This document shows positions 18,417-26,968 of a stretch of DNA of 64,000 nucleotides, in pieces. The stretch covers positions 65,872 to 129,871 of the forward strand of contig JAOMEP010000001.1 of the NCBI GenBank assembly GCA_028345965.1. The letters are read 5' to 3'. The DNA is from Candidatus Nitrosopelagicus sp. Its GTDB lineage: Archaea > Thermoproteota > Nitrososphaeria > Nitrososphaerales > Nitrosopumilaceae. The position numbers were made by a program, and so were the translations under genes. The first letter of the stretch is position 1, and every line of letters starts with the position of its first letter. Under the pieces are notes generated by a model, which did not search any database, was not told the origin of the DNA, and saw only the letters and a program-made list of their open reading frames with translations.

Positions 18417-19304
18417 ATGAATATTACAGTCGGAATTCCTGCATATAATGAAGAAAAAAATATTGCAGGAATAATTATAAAATTGAAGGATATTGCGGAT
18501 ACCATCATAGTATGTAATGATGGTTCTTCAGATTCAACTTCCGAAATTGCCAAAAAATTGGGTGCCATCGTGATAGACCATCCTAAAAATTTAGGATATG
18601 GTGCAGGTATAAACAGTATATTAAAAAAATCAAGAGAACTTAATTCAGATATTTTAGTGACTTTTGACGCAGATGGACAACATAGAATTGAGGATATCAA
18701 GAAAGTATCCGAACCAATCAAACAAAATATTGCAGACATAGTTATTGGTTCAAGATTTCTTGATGAGGCAAAAGAGAAAATACCAAATTATCGAAAATTA
18801 GGAATTAATATTATAACTAAAGTAACAAATTCAACATTAAAAGAAAAAATTACAGATTCACAAAGTGGTTTTAGAGCTTATAGTAAAAATGTAATTTCTA
18901 AACTTAACATATCGGATATTGGTATGGGTATTTCAACTGAAATTTTAATCAAATCTAGTTCTTTAAATTTTAAAATTATCGAAGTTCCAATAGTAGTAAA
19001 TTATGATGGCAATACCTCAACTCATAATCCTGTTTCACATGGAACATCCGTATTATTTAGTACCATAAAATATACTTCAATAGAACATCCACTAAAATTT
19101 TATGGCATACCATCATTGATTTTTTTCATAATTGGATTTTCATTTACATATCTATCTGTACAATATTATACTGAAATTGGTAGAATTAATCCAAATTTGA
19201 CAATAATTGCAGCCGGAACTGTTTTACTTGCAGTAGTATTATTGATAGCAGCAATACTTCTTTATTCATTAGTTAGTGTAGTACGGGAAAATAATCAAAA
19301 ATAA
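18417..19304 (+). CDS. Family 2 glycosyltransferase, dolichyl-phosphate-sugar synthase-like
   Basis: GT-A domain (1-220) with VGIPAYNEEKNI, the VCNDGSSDST nucleotide motif and FDADGQHRIED metal motif, followed by two membrane helices at about 225-290. This layout is that of DPM1/DpgS-like enzymes that load a sugar on dolichyl phosphate, and the GT-C enzyme two genes downstream would use such a lipid-linked donor. The four genes from here to transcription factor E follow in close succession on the plus strand. Confidence 0.82.
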   Translation: MNITVGIPAYNEEKNIAGIIIKLKDIADTIIVCNDGSSDSTSEIAKKLGAIVIDHPKNLGYGAGINSILKKSRELNSDILVTFDADGQHRIEDIKKVSEPIKQNIADIVIGSRFLDEAKEKIPNYRKLGINIITKVTNSTLKEKITDSQSGFRAYSKNVISKLNISDIGMGISTEILIKSSSLNFKIIEVPIVVNYDGNTSTHNPVSHGTSVLFSTIKYTSIEHPLKFYGIPSLIFFIIGFSFTYLSVQYYTEIGRINPNLTIIAAGTVLLAVVLLIAAILLYSLVSVVRENNQK

Positions 19305-19322
19305 TATTTTAAAATAAGAATT

Positions 19323-20501
19323 ATGACTAACTATTGGAATAATATCAAAGAGAAGATTATAGGTCAACAAAATTTAGCATCCATAGGATTAGCGAATTTA
19401 GTAGGAAGTGGGTTAGCAGCAATTTTTTGGTTCTACTTAGCATCAATAATTAATCCTGAAAATTATGGAGAAATTCATTATTTTTTGGGTATTGCAGGCA
19501 TGGCACAAATGATTTCATTAGTTACAACACCTAATGTTGTAACTGTATATACTGCAAAGAATATTAAAATTCAATCTACTTTATTTTTCCTTTCTATATG
19601 TGCAGGAATAATATCTTCAGTGATAGTATTTATTTTATTTGAAAGAATTGATGTAAGCTTACTAATTTTAGGATATATTATTTTTGAATTAGTTAATGGC
19701 GTATTAATTGGACAGAAACTTTTTAAACGCTATGCAAAGTTTTTCTTAATACAAAAAATACTAACTTTAGTTTTAGGAATTAGCTTCTACTTTGGATTTG
19801 GATTTGAAGGAGTAATTTACGCATTAGTAATTAGTTATGTTCCATCAATTTGGATTGTAGTGAATGAATTTAGGAGTTCTCGAATTGATTTTTCATTACT
19901 AAAACCACGAAAAGGTTTCATTTTAAATAATTATGGAATAAATATTTCTAATGCAGTTTCAGGTCAAATTGATAAAATAATAATTGCGCCAATTCTTGGT
20001 TTTGAATTATTAGGTAATTATGCACTAGCAGCACAATTTCTTGTGGTTTTGATGATGCTATCAAATATAGTTTTCAAATACATTTTATCACAAGAGTCTA
20101 GTGGACAAAACACAAATAGATTAAAGAACTATACAATTTTACTTTCAATTGTTATTGCAGTTTTTGGAGTACTAGTTATACCAAAAATTATACCTATTTT
20201 ATTTCCAAAATTCATTTTAGCCATAGATGCAATTCAGATTATTAGTCTTTCAGTAATTCCAGGAACAATCACACTTCTTTATGAATCAAAACTCCTATCT
20301 ATGGAAAAAAGTAAATTTTTAGTTATTAGTAAAATTTCTGCTACAATTATTGTTGTTGGAGGATTTTTAACATTAGGAATTATTTATGAAATTAAAGGAC
20401 TTGCGTTAACATTGTTAATTGCGGCTATATTTCAAGCAGTATTACTTTTCATAGCAAATCGCATATTAAACAAGAATAGGGAGGAGGAGAATGTCGCATA
20501 G
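19323..20501 (+). CDS. Wzx-type polysaccharide flippase
   Basis: A 392-residue polytopic protein with about 12 hydrophobic segments and the N-terminal pattern NLVGSGLAAIFWFYLASIIN typical of the oligosaccharide flippase/MVF group. Somewhat shorter than the usual 410-480 residues. It probably flips the lipid-linked glycan assembled by the cluster. Its end overlaps the next gene by 11 bp. Confidence 0.8.
   Translation: MTNYWNNIKEKIIGQQNLASIGLANLVGSGLAAIFWFYLASIINPENYGEIHYFLGIAGMAQMISLVTTPNVVTVYTAKNIKIQSTLFFLSICAGIISSVIVFILFERIDVSLLILGYIIFELVNGVLIGQKLFKRYAKFFLIQKILTLVLGISFYFGFGFEGVIYALVISYVPSIWIVVNEFRSSRIDFSLLKPRKGFILNNYGINISNAVSGQIDKIIIAPILGFELLGNYALAAQFLVVLMMLSNIVFKYILSQESSGQNTNRLKNYTILLSIVIAVFGVLVIPKIIPILFPKFILAIDAIQIISLSVIPGTITLLYESKLLSMEKSKFLVISKISATIIVVGGFLTLGIIYEIKGLALTLLIAAIFQAVLLFIANRILNKNREEENVA
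20479..20489 (+). promoter_or_regulatory. Strong Shine-Dalgarno sequence inside the flippase gene
   Basis: The run GGGAGGAGGAG ends just before ATG 20491 and sits within the 3' end of the flippase gene. It supports ATG 20491 as the start of the next gene and translational coupling in this operon, unlike most genes in the window, which show no such site. Confidence 0.65.
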
Positions 20502-22065
20502 TTTACACGAAATAAAAATTCAAAATAAGCATATTGTATTAATTTTAGCTTCAATCATTTTTTCAACAATTTTAGTTAGAGCTTTTTTCTATCCTTATGA
20601 TCTTCCAATAACCCATGATGGAAATAATTATTTTTCATATGCGTTAGATACATCAATTTTGAATAGTTTGCCTACGGATTATACTCTACCGAATAATGGA
20701 TGGCCAGTATTTCTTTCATTGTTTTTTAAAATTTTCCAGTTTGATTCGGCATTAGGGTATATGGATCTTCAACGTGTATTATCAATAATAATATCAGTTA
20801 CAACTATAATACCAGTTTATTTTCTTTGTAGAAAGTTTTTCTCACCAATATTATCGCTAATAGGATGTATACTTTTTGCATTTTCACCACAACTTATTCA
20901 AAATTCACTTTTGGGAATTGCAGAACCACTTTATATTTTTCTTATTACAGTTTCATTATCTCTATTTCTTAGTAAGAAACCCAAACTGGTTTATTGTAGT
21001 TTTTGGATAATTACACTAGCATCAATTGTAAGATATGAAGGAATAGTTTTACTAATTCCACTTTCAATAATATTTTTTATAAAATTTGAAAATAAAAAAA
21101 AAATAATCCCAAAATATTTTTTTATCATAATAATTTGTATTTTGATTTTATTACCAATTGCATATTTACGAATGGAAACAACAAATAACGATGGTTTTTC
21201 AAATGTAATAAAAGGACCACAATATATTATCAATGTATCAACAACTGAAGAATATTATCATAAGAGCATCATTGATTTTATTAAAGATGGAATAACCGGT
21301 ATTTTCAAATATTTAGGATGGTCTCTAATTCCATATTTCTTAATTTTAGTTCCGTTTGGAATTATGAAAATATTTAGAAACATGAATTATAATAAAAAAA
21401 CAATAATATTATTTTCAGCATTTTTACTCATACCAGCATTTTATGCTTATTCCCGTGAATTTGAAGATGGCAGATATGTTTTTGTGATGTATCCAATATT
21501 TGCTTTAATTTCATTATATCTAATTGAATTTTTTATGAATAAAAAAAATAATGTAAAATGGATTAGTGGGATAGTGATTGGCATCATAGGATGTTCATCA
21601 ATATTTTTTCTGATTGACCAAGTGACAGATTATGATTATGAAAGGGAATATTTGGACATTGCATTTTATATTTATCATAACATGGGTGCTGTGAATAATT
21701 ATTATCCTGAAGGGAAATATTTGAATTTCTTAAAATATGATGCGTCGAATGATTTTCCGAAACTCAGTAAGGATTTTCCATTGATGAGAAATTATAAAAT
21801 TATATCCGAGGCAGAAGTTCCAGCAACAAATTCAATTATAGAATATATTGAATTTACAAAGGAGAAGAATTTAACACATATAGTAACAAATGGGGTTAAT
21901 GCAAAACCAGATATTCTTAATTCTATTTTTTCCAATGAAAATGATTATCCATATTTGGAAAAAATATTTGATTCTAAAGAACAAGGATATCAAGTTCATG
22001 TAAAAATTTTTAAAGTGAATTACGATATGATTGAGACCAATGTGGAGAATGAATTATCTAAGTAA
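20491..22065 (+). CDS. GT-C family membrane glycosyltransferase (GT39/ArnT-like)
   Basis: 524 residues with about ten membrane spans and an early extracytoplasmic loop that contains the acidic pair region PITHDGNNYFSY, as expected for GT-C enzymes that use lipid-phosphate sugars. VRYEGI after several helices resembles the PMT/ArnT group. A soluble tail of ~130 residues follows the last helix. With the DPM-like gene and the flippase it forms a lipid-linked sugar transfer set. Acceptor unknown. Confidence 0.72.
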   Translation: MSHSLHEIKIQNKHIVLILASIIFSTILVRAFFYPYDLPITHDGNNYFSYALDTSILNSLPTDYTLPNNGWPVFLSLFFKIFQFDSALGYMDLQRVLSIIISVTTIIPVYFLCRKFFSPILSLIGCILFAFSPQLIQNSLLGIAEPLYIFLITVSLSLFLSKKPKLVYCSFWIITLASIVRYEGIVLLIPLSIIFFIKFENKKKIIPKYFFIIIICILILLPIAYLRMETTNNDGFSNVIKGPQYIINVSTTEEYYHKSIIDFIKDGITGIFKYLGWSLIPYFLILVPFGIMKIFRNMNYNKKTIILFSAFLLIPAFYAYSREFEDGRYVFVMYPIFALISLYLIEFFMNKKNNVKWISGIVIGIIGCSSIFFLIDQVTDYDYEREYLDIAFYIYHNMGAVNNYYPEGKYLNFLKYDASNDFPKLSKDFPLMRNYKIISEAEVPATNSIIEYIEFTKEKNLTHIVTNGVNAKPDILNSIFSNENDYPYLEKIFDSKEQGYQVHVKIFKVNYDMIETNVENELSK

Positions 22066-22091
22066 AAATAGAGGAGAGAATGTGAGTAAAT

Positions 22092-22616
22092 ATGGTTGAC
22101 AAGTATGAAGACCCTTTTGTAAAAATTGCAGCAATGATTGGAGGAGATGAATATCTCAAAGTTGCACGTTCTTTATTAAAAACAGAAGACGCAACTGATG
22201 AAGAAATTGCTAGTTCAACAGGTCTTAGAATTAACATGGTTAGAAGAGTATTGTATGATTTGTTTGGAAAGGGCTTGATTACTGGTGTTCGTGTAAAAGA
22301 TGAAAGAAAAGGCTGGTTTGTTTACAGATGGCGTTCAAGAAGAGATGAGGTCGAAAACTTCATTGAAAACCAAAAAAAGAAAATTCTCAATAGACTACAA
22401 CAAAGATTAGATTATGAGAATTCTTCTGACTTTTACCATTGTGGTAATGAGGATTGTTCAAGAGCAACATTTGAAGATGCATTAGAATTATTTTTCAAAT
22501 GTCCATCATGTGGACAAGTTCTAAAACGTGGTGATTCAGATATAAAGAAACATGAAAAAACAAGAAAAAGCTTTTCAAAGAAAATTGATCAAATTAAAGG
22601 CGACTTAAGAGTTTAA
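22092..22616 (+). CDS. tfe: Transcription factor E, alpha subunit
   Basis: Archaeal TFIIE-alpha homologue (174 aa) that helps RNA polymerase open promoters. The winged helix (about 10-80) carries DEEIASSTGLRINMVRRVLY and ends in GWFVYRWR; the C-terminal zinc ribbon has Cys117, Cys122, Cys137 and Cys140. The start at ATG 22092 is fixed by an in-frame stop nine bases upstream. It follows the GT-C gene by 26 bp and may be cotranscribed with it. It converges on the riboflavin operon with a 4-bp overlap. Confidence 0.93.
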   Translation: MVDKYEDPFVKIAAMIGGDEYLKVARSLLKTEDATDEEIASSTGLRINMVRRVLYDLFGKGLITGVRVKDERKGWFVYRWRSRRDEVENFIENQKKKILNRLQQRLDYENSSDFYHCGNEDCSRATFEDALELFFKCPSCGQVLKRGDSDIKKHEKTRKSFSKKIDQIKGDLRV

Positions 22617-23266
22617 AATTTATAATTTAAAATAATTTCATTATCACTTTTTTGAACTTTTTTTAGTTTTAGAGGTAACTTTAATTTTAATTCTGGAAAT
22701 GACATTCCTTCAAACAAACCAATTGTATTTTTTGAACCTAAAATATAAGGAGTTAGTGCTATGATCATTTCATCAATTAGATTTTTTTTCAAAAAAGAAC
22801 GATTTAATGTTCCACCACCTTCTAAAAGTATAGTCTTAATTCCATTTTTTGATAAGATAGATAGTAATTTTGTTATGTTTACTTGATTTTTTCCACAAAC
22901 AATTACATCAAGAGGTAATTTTTGTAATCGATTTAGATTTGATTTTGATACAAGTTCAGATACAACAATTATTGTTGAAACACGCTTACATGTTTTAATA
23001 ATTCTTGAATCATTTTTGATTGCTCCGTGTGAATCAAGAATTATTCGAATTGGATTTTTTCCTTTAGCGTATCTAACAGTTAGGAGTGGATCATCTTGTT
23101 GGACAGTGTTTTTACCAACTAGTATGGCATCGGATTTTGCTCGAAGTTTATGAACTCGTATTTTATCAGATTTTGAGGACAAAACAATTTGTTTATTTTT
23201 TTGACCAATCTTTCCATCAAGACTTATGGCAGCACTAAGAGTAACTTTTGGTTTAGAGTTTGCCAT
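22613..23266 (-). CDS. arfC: 2,5-diamino-6-ribosylaminopyrimidinone 5'-phosphate reductase
   Basis: A 217-residue RibD C-terminal-domain (DHFR-like) reductase that turns the ribosyl side chain of the riboflavin precursor into ribityl. Motifs are TLSAAISLDGKIG, RAKSDAILVGKNTVQQDDPLLT and LLEGGGTLNRSFL, typical of the free-standing archaeal and fungal form without a deaminase domain. It overlaps the upstream amidohydrolase gene by 14 bp and is the last gene of the riboflavin operon. Confidence 0.88.
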   Translation of the reverse strand: MANSKPKVTLSAAISLDGKIGQKNKQIVLSSKSDKIRVHKLRAKSDAILVGKNTVQQDDPLLTVRYAKGKNPIRIILDSHGAIKNDSRIIKTCKRVSTIIVVSELVSKSNLNRLQKLPLDVIVCGKNQVNITKLLSILSKNGIKTILLEGGGTLNRSFLKKNLIDEMIIALTPYILGSKNTIGLFEGMSFPELKLKLPLKLKKVQKSDNEIILNYKF

Positions 23267-24437
23267 TTACAATTTCACCTCCAATCATTACAGCTTTTAT
23301 TGATTTTTCAGATGCACGATGGACTACAGATGCATAAACATTATTCATTGGCTCCAAATCAAGTGATCTTTTATCAATAAAAATACAATCTGCAAGATAA
23401 TTTTCTTTGATACAGCCAATTTTCTGATTCAGTATTTTACCTGCGTTTACAGTAGCCATTTTCAATATCTCTTTTGGATCAAATCTATCTTGTGATATTC
23501 CCATAGTTACCTTCCAAAGATAATCCATTTCTCTAAAAATATCTGGAGAATTAATCATTACATTATCTGTTCCAATTGTAAGATTACAACCAAACTTTTG
23601 CATTAATGAAATATTGGGAATCCCTTCTGATAATGCAGAATTTGCACGAGGACAAACAACAATTCCACGTGTATTTTTTGCTGCAAGTTTCAAATCTTTG
23701 TTTGTTGCAAAAGTCATGTGAATTAGAAATGATGGATTAAGAAGCATGGCTCTTTGAACCTCGGTTTTTCCAGTAATTTTTTTAGAGGTATTTGCACTAT
23801 CTTGTGTCTCAGCTGCATGTATTGCACGAATTTTTTTTGTTTTTGCATATGATTTTAGGTTTGAACTAGCATTTTCATTAGTTCCACTAATGCCAATTCC
23901 ATCACAGTTTTTCAATAATTGAGTTAATTTTTTGGTATTTTCATTAGGGAAAGAAAGATTTTGTTTGATTTCATTTTTTGTATTGTAATAATCAATTCTT
24001 CCTAAAATTACACAACGGATAGGTATGTTAGATAATGATGATTTTAAAAGTAAAACGCCGTCTAAACCTCCTTCTCTAAAATCAATAAATGTTGTAATTC
24101 CTTTTTTTATCATAGATTTTGCAGAGTTACGAATGTATTTTACTAGAGATTTTTTTGGAGTTTCTTTGAGAAGTTTTTGTTTTAATCCAAACATTGGATG
24201 AATTTTTGAATCAACATCTGCATTAATTGAGAGATCTTTTCCAATTGAATCTGCAATATGTGTATGAGAATTAATGAAACCAGGAATTAATAATAAATTT
24301 GAACAATCAATAGATTTTTCTTTTGAAGAAATATTTTTTGAAATTTTTTGAAATTTTTCATTTTTTATTTGCACATTAGTAGATTCTATTAATTTTAATT
24401 GATTTCCATATAATATGCTAATATTTTTTAGAATCAA
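23253..24437 (-). CDS. Metal-dependent amidohydrolase (deaminase type) inside the riboflavin operon
   Basis: A 394-residue amidohydrolase of the cytosine/S-adenosylhomocysteine/TrzN-type deaminase branch. The complete site is present: HTH (His58, His60), HAAE (His207, Glu210), His240 and Asp291 in IGTDN. The start overlaps the end of the GTP cyclohydrolase III gene by 4 bp and its end overlaps arfC by 14 bp, so it is locked into the pathway operon. In the archaeal route a formyl group must be removed after GTP cyclohydrolase III and the reduced pyrimidine must be deaminated. This protein fits the second chemistry best and the first possibly. The role is inference; family and site are seen. 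Confidence 0.85.
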   Translation of the reverse strand: MILKNISILYGNQLKLIESTNVQIKNEKFQKISKNISSKEKSIDCSNLLLIPGFINSHTHIADSIGKDLSINADVDSKIHPMFGLKQKLLKETPKKSLVKYIRNSAKSMIKKGITTFIDFREGGLDGVLLLKSSLSNIPIRCVILGRIDYYNTKNEIKQNLSFPNENTKKLTQLLKNCDGIGISGTNENASSNLKSYAKTKKIRAIHAAETQDSANTSKKITGKTEVQRAMLLNPSFLIHMTFATNKDLKLAAKNTRGIVVCPRANSALSEGIPNISLMQKFGCNLTIGTDNVMINSPDIFREMDYLWKVTMGISQDRFDPKEILKMATVNAGKILNQKIGCIKENYLADCIFIDKRSLDLEPMNNVYASVVHRASEKSIKAVMIGGEIVNGKL

Positions 24438-25186
24438 TTTAATTCATAGATTTCAGGTTTTTCTTTTCCTGCATCTCTAATTTCTCTTATTGTATCTAGG
24501 GATTCTGTTGCAAGTTTTACTGCATCTCTAGAAGTTGATGCAGTACCTATTCCACAGTTTAGTTCAATTTGAAATTCATCTTTACATATTTGGATGAAAT
24601 CTTTTGCAAAAGTTTTGAATTCAGAGTTTGTTACAACCATGAAATTATCACCACCCATGAAAAATGTAAGTGAATTTTTTGAAAGAAAGTATTCAGACAT
24701 TCTTGAATAAATTTTGAACATCAATGAAGAAGTATCATATGGAGACATGCTCTTTTTTCTTATAGATGTTATATCATCAACATCCAAGTGCATTACGGTA
24801 ACAGAATGTTCTGAATGCCCATTTAGTGTTCCAAAAATAGAATATTGTTCATTTAGGAATTTTTGAGATTTTTTTGCTTCATATGCATCTAAATTTGCAT
24901 CGTATGGATTTTCTCCATAGCCAATTGACATCGAGAGTTTGATATCAAAAGATGACTCTAATTCTTTTTGTATTGCTACATGATCATCAAGTGAAAGGCC
25001 ATTTGTGACTGCAAAGTATTCATCAGAACGATTGAGAAATACTAGACAATTTTTCTTTGAGAATAATTCTTGAAGCTTGTTGTATAATTTTGATTGTAAC
25101 ATTTGTAATTCATGTTCACGATCAAATCCTAAAGTTAGTGTCCAAGGCCCATATCCTGTAATTTTCATTATTGTTAGCTGAATCAT
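24434..25186 (-). CDS. arfA: GTP cyclohydrolase III (archaeal riboflavin/F420 entry enzyme)
   Basis: Opens GTP to the formylaminopyrimidine precursor while keeping the formyl group, unlike bacterial RibA. The protein (250 aa) has two GGDEF-like halves: GYGPWTLTLGFDREHELQMLQ at the start with NRSDEYFAV in half one, and MHLDVDD with FFMGGDNFMVV in half two, matching the two-domain GTPCH III fold. Overlaps ribH by 4 bp. Because the formyl group stays on, a separate deformylase is needed downstream. Confidence 0.9.
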   Translation of the reverse strand: MIQLTIMKITGYGPWTLTLGFDREHELQMLQSKLYNKLQELFSKKNCLVFLNRSDEYFAVTNGLSLDDHVAIQKELESSFDIKLSMSIGYGENPYDANLDAYEAKKSQKFLNEQYSIFGTLNGHSEHSVTVMHLDVDDITSIRKKSMSPYDTSSLMFKIYSRMSEYFLSKNSLTFFMGGDNFMVVTNSEFKTFAKDFIQICKDEFQIELNCGIGTASTSRDAVKLATESLDTIREIRDAGKEKPEIYELN

Positions 25187-25599
25187 TTCTCTATTTCCTT
25201 AATCTCATGGTATACTTTGACTACAGCATTGACAGCATTTTCAGAAACTGGTCTTATTCTTGCATATGCTTGTCTTACTTGCATACCAGGACCTGAAATT
25301 CCAAGTGAAACAGGTTTTTGATGTTTGAGGGATAATTTAGTTATATTTCTTGCAGTTGAATGTGCAATTACTTCATCATGTTTTGTCTGACCTTTAATTA
25401 CCGCACCCAAAGTTACTACAGCATCTATATCACTTCTTTGTAATAATTTATCAATAATTAATGGCATATCAAAAATTCCTGTAACATTACTTGTATGTAC
25501 AACATCAACATTGAGTTTTTTTGCAGTTTCTAATGCAACATCATACATACGTGATGTTATCTTTTGGTTAAATTCTGCTACCACTATTGCAATTTTCAA
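25183..25599 (-). CDS. ribH: 6,7-dimethyl-8-ribityllumazine synthase
   Basis: A 138-residue lumazine synthase that condenses the ribityl pyrimidine with dihydroxybutanone phosphate. Motifs AEFNQKITSRM, GIFDMPLII and GAVIKGQTKHDEVI with the catalytic histidine are all present. Usual size for archaeal forms. It lies 2 bp after ribB, its co-substrate supplier. Confidence 0.92.
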   Translation of the reverse strand: MKIAIVVAEFNQKITSRMYDVALETAKKLNVDVVHTSNVTGIFDMPLIIDKLLQRSDIDAVVTLGAVIKGQTKHDEVIAHSTARNITKLSLKHQKPVSLGISGPGMQVRQAYARIRPVSENAVNAVVKVYHEIKEIEK

Positions 25600-25601
25600 A
25601 A

Positions 25602-26276
25602 TTAATTCACCTTAGCAAATTCAAGTAATTCTTTACCATCAATGAAAGGAATTGCATTTTCTTTTGCATATTTTTCTGCTTTATCAACAGATAATGCAGA
25701 ATATGTTTCAGAATCCATCATTTCACATATAGCTGTAATTGGAGAAAGATTTGCTAATTGAGCCAAGTATACTGACATTTCTGTATGACCAGTTCTAGAA
25801 GATAGAAGACCATTTGATGCAATCAATAATGGAACATGTCCAGGAGTTTTAAAAGTTGAATTGAAATATTGTTTTGGATTTTCATTTTTGTATAATGTTG
25901 ACATTTCTTTGATAGTTAATGCTCTGTCTCTATCAGTAATTCCAGTATAGGTTTGTTTATGATTAATACTAATTGAAAATGTTGGATGATCACCATATGG
26001 AGCAGTTCCCATAATCATTTTTTTAGATTCTTCATCAAGTTCATTTGAGGAAGATAACATGTTATGCATGTATTTCAGTTGTAATTTTTCTGCAAGTGAA
26101 TTATCAATTGCAAGACAGAGTAAACCTCCTGCATGCATTCTCATTCTGACAATATGTTCAGGTGTTACAAACTCTGCTGCAACTACCATATCAATTTCAT
26201 TTTCACGACCATCAGAATCATGAATCATTACAAACTCACCTTGTTTTAATGACGAAAGTGCAGAATCAAAGGTCAT
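25602..26276 (-). CDS. ribB: 3,4-dihydroxy-2-butanone 4-phosphate synthase
   Basis: Makes the four-carbon partner for lumazine synthase from ribulose 5-phosphate. HDSDGRENEIDMV supplies the metal and acid residues, with MRMHAGGLLCLA and SRTGHTEMSVYLA further on. I place the start at ATG 26276 (MTFDSAL). A longer frame to 26333 would add 19 hydrophobic residues unlike the family, and a TATA-like box at 26300-26307 fits a leaderless message from 26276. It is the first gene of the ribB-ribH-arfA-amidohydrolase-arfC run. Confidence 0.9.
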   Translation of the reverse strand: MTFDSALSSLKQGEFVMIHDSDGRENEIDMVVAAEFVTPEHIVRMRMHAGGLLCLAIDNSLAEKLQLKYMHNMLSSSNELDEESKKMIMGTAPYGDHPTFSISINHKQTYTGITDRDRALTIKEMSTLYKNENPKQYFNSTFKTPGHVPLLIASNGLLSSRTGHTEMSVYLAQLANLSPITAICEMMDSETYSALSVDKAEKYAKENAIPFIDGKELLEFAKVN

Positions 26277-26299
26277 AGAAAAAAATGGATTTTTAGTTA

Positions 26300-26307
26300 T
26301 TATAAAG
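26300..26307 (-). promoter_or_regulatory. TATA-like box of the riboflavin operon
   Basis: Minus-strand CTTTATAA lies 24-31 bp before ATG 26276, the spacing expected when transcription starts at the start codon. It would be inside the coding region if the longer ribB frame were used, which argues for the shorter start. Confidence 0.5.
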
Positions 26308-26327
26308 TTTACTAGATTTATTGTTAT

Positions 26328-26343
26328 TACCAATAAATTGGTA
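26328..26343. promoter_or_regulatory. Inverted repeat upstream of the ribB promoter
   Basis: TACCAAT-AA-ATTGGTA is a perfect 7-bp inverted repeat with a 2-bp spacer, about 20 bp upstream of the TATA-like box and just after the riboflavin synthase stop. It has the shape of a dimeric regulator site. No regulator is assigned from the sequence. Confidence 0.45.
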
Positions 26344-26351
26344 GATAGTAT

Positions 26352-26936
26352 TTATTTTAAAATATATTTTCCTAATACATCAGTCTCGATGTTTAGTTTA
26401 TCTTCAATATTTTTTGTTTTAAAATTAGTAATTTGAATTGTATGTGGAATGAGACAAACAGAACCTAAATCATTTTTTACATCAACAACTGTTAGACTTA
26501 TTCCGTCTAAAGCAATGGAGCCTTTTTTAACAACATACTTTTTTAAATTTTTTGGAATCTTAAACCAAATTTTTACTTCTTTTGGTTTTTTTTCTATTTT
26601 TTTAATTTGTGCAACACCATCTACATGACCTAATACAAAATGTCCTTCTAATCTTTCACCAACTTTCAAACTTCGTTCAACATTAACAATACTTCCAACC
26701 TTAAGATTTCCCAAATCTGTTTTTTTCATTGTTTCATCAATCATTTCAAATGTAGAAATATTTTTTACAATTTTTGTTGCACTAAGACATACACCGTTTA
26801 ATGCAACACTTTGACCAATTTTCAATCCCTTTGAATCTTTACCAAGATCAACAGATACTTTGATTGCACTACGATTTTTTGTATTTTGTTCTATTTTTTT
26901 AATTTTCCCAGTGCTAGTGATTATTCCAGTGAACAT
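26352..26936 (-). CDS. ribE: Riboflavin synthase, alpha-chain type
   Basis: Dismutates two lumazines to riboflavin. The 194-residue protein shows the internal duplication of the bacterial-type trimeric enzyme: MFTGIITSTGKI and GQSVALNGVCLSAT in the first barrel, EGHFVLGHVDGVA and KKGSIALDGISLTVV in the second. Many euryarchaea use an unrelated RibC-type enzyme, so this form is worth noting as the bacterial-like type. It is upstream of ribB in the same direction, separated by the ribB promoter region. Confidence 0.92.
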   Translation of the reverse strand: MFTGIITSTGKIKKIEQNTKNRSAIKVSVDLGKDSKGLKIGQSVALNGVCLSATKIVKNISTFEMIDETMKKTDLGNLKVGSIVNVERSLKVGERLEGHFVLGHVDGVAQIKKIEKKPKEVKIWFKIPKNLKKYVVKKGSIALDGISLTVVDVKNDLGSVCLIPHTIQITNFKTKNIEDKLNIETDVLGKYILK

Positions 26937-26968
26937 ACTACATGATATATTTTCTGTATAAATAATGT

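Noticed and set aside
26937-26968. Possible FMN riboswitch near the riboflavin genes
   Set aside because: The gaps before ribE and ribB are too short and AT-rich for the conserved RFN element, and that element is bacterial.
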